DNA of 6,760 bases from Candidatus Babeliales bacterium. GTDB lineage: Bacteria > Babelota > Babeliae > Babelales > JANWKD01. Shown here piece after piece: positions 1 through 4,448 of this stretch. The notes under the pieces are model-generated. The model was not told where the DNA came from. It did not search any database and saw nothing but the letters and a program-made list of their open reading frames with translations. The DNA lies in NCBI GenBank assembly GCA_025451595.1, contig JANWKD010000068.1, positions 1-6,760 on the forward strand, in the 5' to 3' direction. The position numbers were made by a program, and so were the translations under genes. Position 1 is the stretch's first letter, and every line of letters begins with the position of its first letter.

Positions 1-187
1 AGAAGTATATGAACTGTGTGGCAATGCGCAAAAAGCTGAAAAACAACTTGGTTGGGTACCAACGGTTGATTTAGAGGGGCTTATTACGTTAATGGTTGAA
101 CATGATCTCATGTTGGTCAATACATCAACTGATGTATTGACCAACCAATCGTTTATAAAAGCAATTAATACTATGGTTGAATATTAA
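1..187 (+). CDS. gmd: GDP-mannose 4,6-dehydratase, C-terminal end (partial)
   Basis: This is the 3' end of a gene that enters from the left; the first complete codon starts at base 2 and TAA is at 185-187, giving 61 visible residues. The segment GNAQKAEKQLGWVP followed by LITLMVEHDL matches the C-terminal signature of GDP-mannose 4,6-dehydratase (family pattern G[DN]xxKAxxxLGWxP, then a helix ending MVxxDL). The enzyme is a cytosolic short-chain dehydrogenase/reductase that converts GDP-D-mannose to GDP-4-keto-6-deoxy-D-mannose, the first step to GDP-L-fucose. The next enzyme, fcl, begins at 6300 on the same strand, which supports the call. About 20 residues follow the conserved helix, and part of that tail is encoded by a perfect inverted repeat (112-145). 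The catalytic domain lies outside the window. The gene ends 6 bp from the stop of the convergent ank1, leaving no room for a separate terminator. Confidence 0.88.
   Translation, partial: EVYELCGNAQKAEKQLGWVPTVDLEGLITLMVEHDLMLVNTSTDVLTNQSFIKAINTMVEY
112..145. repeat. Perfect 16-bp inverted repeat inside the gmd 3' end
   Basis: The arms at 112-127 and 130-145 are exact reverse complements separated by only two bases (AC at 128-129). As RNA this would form a stem of about 15 bp closed by a 4-base loop. It lies wholly within the gmd reading frame, about 40 bases before the stop. No T-run follows on either strand, so it is not a canonical intrinsic terminator. It may be an inverted micro-duplication, or a structure that protects or ends the gmd message just before the convergent ank1. 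Confidence 0.85.
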
Positions 188-193
188 GGCAGT

Positions 194-1150
194 TCATACG
201 TCTTTAGATTGAGAAGCTTGTAGATAATTTTCTAAAAACTGCATTGCGTTTAATAATGTTTTCTTTCCAGAAGTTTCTGGCATGCGCATTATATTATTCT
301 TGAGTAAGTCTAATGTATTTTGGCTCACATCAGCGCCATGTTCTATGAGTAGGTCAATCATATCGGTATTTTTATGGTATGCTGCACGTATAATCGGACT
401 AATTTGAATACGACGACCTAGTACATTCGGATTTGCATCATACGCTAATAAGATACGCGCACTATCGACATCATTTTTTATGACCGCAATTTCTAGAGGC
501 GTTTTTTCTTCACTTCCCGTATCTTCGACGTTTGCGCTAGCATCGAGTAATAGTTTCAATATAATAATATTTTGATTAAAAATGGCAGTTGACAAAGCCG
601 TCTGGCTGCTATGCTCAGAACCACTTATTCCGATAGTATTTGGATTTGCTCCTAAAACTAGATATTGTAAGGCGTCATGTATATTGTTCTTTTCAACGGC
701 TTTGAACAATAAAGAATTTATCGATTCATGAAGTAGTTGCTTTCGCTGGGCAGCCTGAACAGGATCTAACAATTGCAATCCAGTGTTGATGGTGCCAACA
801 GGCAAATAATAAAATATTTTATTCAAATACAGCGCTAAATCTTGATATTGTAATAATGCAGGATGCTGCTGGAGGAAATCAAAAACCGCAAATATATTGT
901 CGGATTGGATCAATGAATCGAGTTGAAGAAATGGTTGAACAGCAGGAAGATATGAAATAATATCATAAAACTCTTTATTGGTTCGTTTTAAGGCAATAAG
1001 GCCCTTAATAATCGTTTCGATGGAATGGCCTTGTAGCATTGCAACAACATATGCTTTTATCTCGGTAGGAAGACCTTCCGGGTACATCGGTCTCGTTGTA
1101 TTACATAACGAGCAGGCTGCTAAAGTGAGTATCAATATAGAACGTTTCAT
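194..1150 (-). CDS. Exported F-box-like/ankyrin-repeat protein 1 (ank1)
   Basis: A 318-residue protein, last of three tandem paralogues. Residues 1-20 form a short signal peptide; L10-A11-A12-C13 is a good lipobox, so it could be a lipoprotein. Residues 26-65 (GLPTEIKAYVVAML, then LIALKRTNKEF) resemble an F-box helix bundle. Residues about 66-145 are a helical linker conserved in all three paralogues (DNIFAVFDF core). Four ankyrin units follow at about 146-173, 183-210, 216-243 and 250-277, with marks such as TPLEIAVIKND, LLIEHGADV and LLAYDANPN. A helical cap (NAMQFLENYL) ends the protein. The Arg/Gly-rich tail of its two paralogues is missing; the C-terminus is instead SQSKDV. The start at 1150 is supported by AGGAGAA three bases upstream. 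The likely role is protein-protein interaction with host targets; the F-box assignment is weaker than the ankyrin one. Confidence 0.88.
   Translation of the reverse strand: MKRSILILTLAACSLCNTTRPMYPEGLPTEIKAYVVAMLQGHSIETIIKGLIALKRTNKEFYDIISYLPAVQPFLQLDSLIQSDNIFAVFDFLQQHPALLQYQDLALYLNKIFYYLPVGTINTGLQLLDPVQAAQRKQLLHESINSLLFKAVEKNNIHDALQYLVLGANPNTIGISGSEHSSQTALSTAIFNQNIIILKLLLDASANVEDTGSEEKTPLEIAVIKNDVDSARILLAYDANPNVLGRRIQISPIIRAAYHKNTDMIDLLIEHGADVSQNTLDLLKNNIMRMPETSGKKTLLNAMQFLENYLQASQSKDV
1050..1083. repeat. 34-bp tract identical to 2177-2210 (ank1/ank2)
   Basis: These 34 bases inside ank1 encode part of the F-box-like segment (around PEGLPTEIKAY) and are identical to 2177-2210 in ank2. The matching region of ank3 is clearly different. 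The identity points to recent shared ancestry or gene conversion between ank1 and ank2 at their 5' ends. Confidence 0.85.
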
Positions 1151-1192
1151 ATATTCTCCTTTTTTCTAAATATTTTTTTCTTTAATCCTCAT
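1151..1192 (-). promoter_or_regulatory. Conserved leader and ribosome binding site of ank1
   Basis: Read on the - strand, this leader carries AGGAGAA (1154-1160) three bases before the ATG at 1150, a clear Shine-Dalgarno site. The whole 42 bases align with the 45-base leader of ank2 (2278-2322): both start ATGAGGATTAA, pass through an A-rich AAATATTTA stretch and end GAATAT next to the start codon. I see no convincing -35/-10 pair, so ank1 may be read through from ank2. Confidence 0.65.
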
Positions 1193-1212
1193 TTGAAATT
1201 ACCAATATTGAC

Positions 1213-2277
1213 TTATAAACCACCAAATCCACGCGGTTCAATGCGAGGTCGTCTTGATAAGAAACCTGCTTTTTCTTGTCTTACTGAAGAAATATAATTT
1301 TTAAGAAAATCTAGTGCATTAAGCAATCCTTTTTTGTAATCTTCATCTTTTATCCATATTTTTAAAATTTCTTTTTTTCCATTTTCAAAAAATGTCTTAC
1401 TTATATCAGCATTATATTTCAGTAATAAATTAATAATAGCAGTATCTCGCTTCAGTGCGGCAGAGAATATAGGAGCATCCATAATTGACTCTGAATCTAC
1501 CTTTGCGCCACAGTTAAGTAACAATTTAATATACTCTAACTTTCTTTGTTGTACTAAAGAATTTAAATAATCCCCTTTATTTACATCAGCACCTGCTTGG
1601 CACAATAATTTCATTAAAAGGTAATTTTCTTTACTGATTGCCCATGATAAGGGAGTAATTTGCTGCGGTCCAATTAAATTAACATTTGCTCCCAAAACCA
1701 TCAGTAGAAACGCGCTATCCAAGTCATTATTATATAGTGATACAAAAAACATACCATCAATTGGATTATTTAGTTGTTGTTCCAAGTTGGCAATCTCTTT
1801 CTGATCGTATGCAAAATTTTCCTTAAGTATTGTTCTAAATTTATCAATTGACGCATTTAGCATTTGTTTATATTCTTCAGCAATTACGGGATCAAGCAGA
1901 GCAAGACCGTTTTGAATGTTTTGTTCAGATAAATAATTAAATTTATTATGCAAATATTTTGCTAAATCTTGATGTTGCAATAGTGCAGGATGTTGCTTGA
2001 GGAAATCAAACACTGCAAATATGTTGTCATTAACAACTAATTGGCCAAGCTCCAGAAATAGTTGAGCTAGAGGGATATCATAAACAACTGCATAAAACTC
2101 TTGATTGGTTCGTTTTAAGGCAATAAGGCTTTTGATAATCGTTTCTATGGAAGGGTCTCTTAGCATCGAAACAACGTATGCTTTTATCTCGGTAGGAAGA
2201 CCTTCCGGGTTCATTGGTTTTGTGACATTAAATAACGAGCAGACTGTTAAAGCCATTATTAATATAGAACGTTTCAT
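1213..2277 (-). CDS. Exported F-box-like/ankyrin-repeat protein 2 (ank2)
   Basis: A 354-residue protein when started at ATG 2277. An in-frame ATG at 2322 would add 15 basic residues, but the inner start lines up with both paralogues, gives a proper signal peptide (MKRSILIMALTVC), and in ank1 the homologous leader has an in-frame stop. Order: signal peptide 1-20; F-box-like segment 26-65; linker 66-145 with DNIFAVFDF; an insertion of about 25 residues near 148-172 that the paralogues lack; ankyrin units about 176-203, 207-234, 237-262 and 267-294 (LLCQAGADVN, LLLNCGAKVD, LLLKYNADIS); helical cap; basic tail AGFLSRRPRIEPRGFGGL. The tail is shared with ank3 but not ank1. Cys13 is preceded by Val, so lipidation is unlikely. 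The N-terminal 60 residues resemble ank1 most, the following stretch ank3. An exported binding protein acting on a host target is inferred. Confidence 0.88.
   Translation of the reverse strand: MKRSILIMALTVCSLFNVTKPMNPEGLPTEIKAYVVSMLRDPSIETIIKSLIALKRTNQEFYAVVYDIPLAQLFLELGQLVVNDNIFAVFDFLKQHPALLQHQDLAKYLHNKFNYLSEQNIQNGLALLDPVIAEEYKQMLNASIDKFRTILKENFAYDQKEIANLEQQLNNPIDGMFFVSLYNNDLDSAFLLMVLGANVNLIGPQQITPLSWAISKENYLLMKLLCQAGADVNKGDYLNSLVQQRKLEYIKLLLNCGAKVDSESIMDAPIFSAALKRDTAIINLLLKYNADISKTFFENGKKEILKIWIKDEDYKKGLLNALDFLKNYISSVRQEKAGFLSRRPRIEPRGFGGL
2054..2088. repeat. 35-bp tract identical to 3117-3151 (ank2/ank3)
   Basis: These 35 bases encode most of YDIPLAQLFL in ank2 and are identical to 3117-3151 in ank3, while ank1 has an unrelated stretch here (SYLPAVQPFL). 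Together with the ank1/ank2 tract at 2177-2210, this makes ank2 a mosaic of its two neighbours. Confidence 0.85.
2177..2210. repeat. 34-bp tract identical to 1050-1083 (ank2/ank1)
   Basis: The ank2 copy of the 34-base tract shared with ank1, encoding the start of the F-box-like segment. It lies about 90 bp from the tract shared with ank3 (2054-2088), so the switch in similarity happens between about 2089 and 2105. Confidence 0.85.
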
Positions 2278-2322
2278 ATATTCTCGCTTTTTTTTTAAAT
2301 ATTTTTTCTCATTAATCCTCAT
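2278..2322 (-). promoter_or_regulatory. Conserved leader of ank2
   Basis: This is the homologue of the ank1 leader at 1151-1192. The Shine-Dalgarno core reads GCGAGAA instead of AGGAGAA, so translation of ank2 may be weaker. The leader happens to be open in frame with ank2 (ATG at 2322), which makes the longest possible start misleading. In ank1 the same leader frame is closed by TAG. Confidence 0.6.
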
Positions 2323-2350
2323 ATAAAGTACTCAGTCTTTTAACTTATAT

Positions 2351-3343
2351 TTATAAACCACCCAATCCACGAGACTCGAATCGAGCGCGTCTTGATAAAA
2401 AACCTGCTCTTAATGAAGAAATATACTTGTTAAGAAAATCTAACGCGTCAAGGTATCCATCTTTCCTTTCTTGTGAAAGTCTAGAGTCATTTAGGATCTC
2501 TCTTTTTCTACGCTCAAAAAATTCTTTACTCATATCAGCATCATGCTGTAATAACAAATCGATCATATCCTTATTTTTTCTCAATGCTGCTACTATTGGA
2601 AAAGAATTATAAAATGGTTCCGTATGGTCTATATTTACTTTGGCATGATGCTCGAGAAGCTCCTTAACTAGTTTTAAATTATTGTCACTTACTGCTTTCA
2701 ATAAGGCTGTACCTGACGGAGCTTTGAAATTTACATCAGCACCTGCGTCCAGAAGTAATTTTACTAGTTGAAAATTTTTAATTCCAATTGCAAACATTAA
2801 TGGGGTATATAAAGCATTGCTGACATAATCAACATTCGCTCCAAGAACCATAAGTGGAAAGGCATCATCTATATTATTATTTTGAATAGCTCCATGAAAT
2901 GACTGATTAATCGATTTTCCTAATGTTTGTTTAAATGCTTCAGCATTTATTGGATCCAATAAATACAAGCCATATTTAATGGTATTGGCAGATAAATAAT
3001 TAAATTTATTATGCAGGTATTGTGCTAGATTTTGATATTGTAATAATTGGGGATGTTGCTTAATAAAATCAAACACCGCAAATATATTGTCTCTAGCAAC
3101 TAATTGGCCTAGATCAAGAAATAGTTGAGCTAGAGGGATATCATAAACAACAGCATAAAATTCTTTATTGGTACGTGTTAAAACGATAAGGCTTTCGATA
3201 ATTGCTTCTATATCTATAGAATGATCTTGTAGCGAATTAACAATAATTGCTTTCTTCATTTCAAACGGAAGATTTTCCATTGGTTTTGTGACATTAAATA
3301 ACGAGCAGATTGCTAAAGTTATTGCCGATATATAACGCTTCAT
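2351..3343 (-). CDS. Exported F-box-like/ankyrin-repeat protein 3 (ank3)
   Basis: A 330-residue protein, first of the three tandem genes in the direction of transcription. Residues 1-20 are a signal peptide (MKRYISAITLAIC, then KPM). Residues 24-66 are the F-box-like segment (NLPFEMKKAIIV, then LIVLTRTNKEFY), with three extra residues (a second SID-like turn) compared with its paralogues. The linker at 67-146 holds DNIFAVFDF. Ankyrin units lie at about 147-173, 179-206, 211-237 and 247-273, with YTPLMFAIGIKN and LVKLLLDAGADVN nearly consensus. The cap (YLDALDFLNKYI) leads into the basic tail AGFLSRRARFESRGLGGL, matching ank2. AAGGGAA at 3348-3354 provides the ribosome binding site. The next gene, ank2, follows after 73 bp, so the three may be co-transcribed. 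The product is probably exported and binds proteins; its target cannot be read from the sequence. Confidence 0.88.
   Translation of the reverse strand: MKRYISAITLAICSLFNVTKPMENLPFEMKKAIIVNSLQDHSIDIEAIIESLIVLTRTNKEFYAVVYDIPLAQLFLDLGQLVARDNIFAVFDFIKQHPQLLQYQNLAQYLHNKFNYLSANTIKYGLYLLDPINAEAFKQTLGKSINQSFHGAIQNNNIDDAFPLMVLGANVDYVSNALYTPLMFAIGIKNFQLVKLLLDAGADVNFKAPSGTALLKAVSDNNLKLVKELLEHHAKVNIDHTEPFYNSFPIVAALRKNKDMIDLLLQHDADMSKEFFERRKREILNDSRLSQERKDGYLDALDFLNKYISSLRAGFLSRRARFESRGLGGL
3117..3151. repeat. 35-bp tract identical to 2054-2088 (ank3/ank2)
   Basis: The ank3 copy of the 35-base tract. The protein similarity continues on both sides (FYAVVYDIPLAQLFL, then LGQLV and DNIFAVFDF), so it is the best preserved part of a longer region shared with ank2. 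Confidence 0.85.
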
Positions 3344-3514
3344 ACGCTTCCCTTTTTAAAAGATCAAAAGAATAAAAAATACTAACTAGGCAATAATATT
3401 CATTATGTATTAATAGGGTAACAAATTATTGTCTAATAAATCAATACAATGAGAAATATTAAAATATTTAAAGAGAAGTAAAAGGGAGACGAGGCAGATT
3501 GCCCTTAAGAGAGG
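3344..3514. other. Intergenic region upstream of ank3; likely promoter, weak terminator
   Basis: A 171-bp AT-rich gap with no coding potential that I can support. Read on the - strand it should hold the ank3 promoter. The best candidate I find is TAGACA, 17 bases, TAATAC, which is good at -35 but poor at -10. AAGGG and CCCTT arms near 3483-3507 could form a weak hairpin followed by TTTTA just downstream of the 3515-4252 gene on the - strand, perhaps a leaky terminator. The AT-only palindrome at 3454-3469 (AAATATT, two bases, AATATTT) could be an operator or chance. Confidence 0.3.
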
Positions 3515-4252
3515 CTACTTTGCATAGGGCGAGTCTGGTGGCAAGGGGCTTTTTGGTGCATTTTTCCAGTCAATGGTAGGGAAATCTTTTTTGAAACGAG
3601 ATTCATCGTGTAATGTGTCATAAACAAAAGCTGCTGTTTTTGTTTTCTCATCTCGCGAGCAGCCAATTACCATGAGCAGTGCTTTTTGTATAAAAGAAAG
3701 ATGCTCATGCACAATGGTTACGGAAATTTGGGTAGATTTATCTATAGGTATTGCCAATATCGAATCGGGAAATAGATGTTGAATTTCATTGTCCAGATGT
3801 TGTTCGATAATTTTTTTATTATGAGCAGGGCAAGATTTGCAAAAAGAGGCAACTTTTGACAAAAAAGATACTTTTCCCTTTTTAAATCGATTATTTTGAA
3901 AAATCTGATTCGTATAAGGATCGTCGATCATTGTATGATTGCATAATGTACGCGTAGACTTTTCTTTCAATGCAGTAACGATATTCAAAGCAATGATAGG
4001 CGAGATAGTCAATTTTTTTGAATAGGCATATAAAAGGTTTAGTTGTGTGTTATTTAATCTTGGTACGATTTCAAAAGTAAATATTTCTTTGGGTATCGGA
4101 AAAGAAAGCTCTGATTTCTGATCCGAATCTAATCGAGTATATTTTTTATTCTTATTTCCAAAGCAACAAGAAAAAAAATTCATTGCAGAAATCGGCAGAA
4201 ACGAAAAAGTTAAAATGAATAAGTGCAATTTTATAAAATATTGAATTTTCAT
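3515..4252 (-). CDS. Exported orphan protein with possible F-box-like segment and Cys/His cluster
   Basis: A 245-residue protein that I do not recognise as a whole. I chose ATG 4252 because it gives a clean signal peptide (MKIQYFIKLHLF, hydrophobic to about residue 20, then ISA as a plausible cleavage site); a TTG at 4300 would add 16 unneeded hydrophobic residues. Upstream is only a weak A-rich binding site. After the signal come C29-C30 in a basic patch. Residues 52-80 (PIPKEIFTFEIVPRL, then LNLLYAYSKKL) fit an F-box-like pattern loosely. Residues 104-144 contain C104, H106, C138, C141 and H144, including CKSCPAH, a possible zinc or disulfide site. The tail is proline-rich (KSPLPPDSPYAK). 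It has no ankyrin repeats. It lies between ank3 and the divergent BTB/propeller gene, so it may belong to the same exported set, but its function is unknown. Confidence 0.78.
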   Translation of the reverse strand: MKIQYFIKLHLFILTFSFLPISAMNFFSCCFGNKNKKYTRLDSDQKSELSFPIPKEIFTFEIVPRLNNTQLNLLYAYSKKLTISPIIALNIVTALKEKSTRTLCNHTMIDDPYTNQIFQNNRFKKGKVSFLSKVASFCKSCPAHNKKIIEQHLDNEIQHLFPDSILAIPIDKSTQISVTIVHEHLSFIQKALLMVIGCSRDEKTKTAAFVYDTLHDESRFKKDFPTIDWKNAPKSPLPPDSPYAK

Positions 4253-4391
4253 ATCTTTTTCTATTTCATTTAAAAAAATCAAAATAGCAATAATTATCAA
4301 TAAAGTGCTTTTGTTATTAATGATGCTATTGAGTGACTTAAACTAATAATAGAATAATGAAAATTAAGGAAATATACAAATATATTTTAGA

Positions 4392-4420
4392 TTGAAATTG
4401 AGTCATCAAACCTTTATCCT
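4392..4420 (+). promoter_or_regulatory. Candidate sigma-70-type promoter for the BTB/propeller gene
   Basis: TTGAAA (4392-4397, five of six to TTGACA) and TATCCT (4415-4420, four of six to TATAAT) are separated by exactly 17 bases. Transcription would start near 4427 and leave a leader of about 22 bases that includes the AAGGAA ribosome binding site. In such AT-rich sequence chance matches are common, so this is only a candidate. Confidence 0.35.
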
Positions 4421-4438
4421 GTGTAAATAATTATATGC

Positions 4439-4444
4439 AAGGAA
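4439..4444 (+). promoter_or_regulatory. Ribosome binding site of the BTB/propeller gene
   Basis: AAGGAA stands four bases before ATG 4449. An in-frame TAA at 4428-4430 with no other start codon between it and the ATG fixes this start, even though the resulting signal peptide lacks the usual Lys/Arg near its N-terminus. Confidence 0.7.
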
Positions 4445-4448
4445 CTCA

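Larger units (their letters stand above)
4253..4448. other. Divergent intergenic region between the orphan gene and the BTB/propeller gene
   Basis: This 196-bp, strongly AT-rich gap lies between two gene starts that point away from each other, so it should contain both promoters. A fair + strand promoter candidate is listed at 4392-4420. I found no convincing - strand pair. The short sequence ATTGAGT occurs twice (4328 and 4397) with similar A-rich continuations, too short to call an operator. I see no RNA gene or small protein here. Confidence 0.6.

Noticed and set aside
189..242. Possible long hairpin (GCAGTT with AACTGC, TTTAGA with TCTAAA) after the gmd stop
   Set aside because: The arms are short and the loop is large, lying inside ank1 coding sequence. 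This is easily chance in AT-rich DNA.
978..1169. Open + strand frame opposite the ank1 5' end, and a similar one at 2105-2326 opposite ank2
   Set aside because: The two frames resemble each other only because they are antisense to the same conserved region of paralogous genes. They have no ribosome binding site and no separate support.
2278..2322. N-terminal extension of ank2 starting at ATG 2322
   Set aside because: The paralogues start at the inner Met, the signal peptide begins there, and the matching leader in ank1 is closed by a stop.
3454..3469. AT-only palindrome AAATATT-AA-AATATTT upstream of ank3
   Set aside because: Palindromes made only of A and T are frequent at this base composition, and nothing else marks it as an operator.
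4253..4300. Extended start (TTG at 4300) for the orphan - strand gene
   Set aside because: It would place a second hydrophobic stretch before a complete signal peptide, uses a rare start codon and has no ribosome binding site.
4328..4413. Repeated ATTGAGT words in the divergent intergenic region
   Set aside because: Seven bases with loose flanking similarity are not enough to claim a regulatory repeat.
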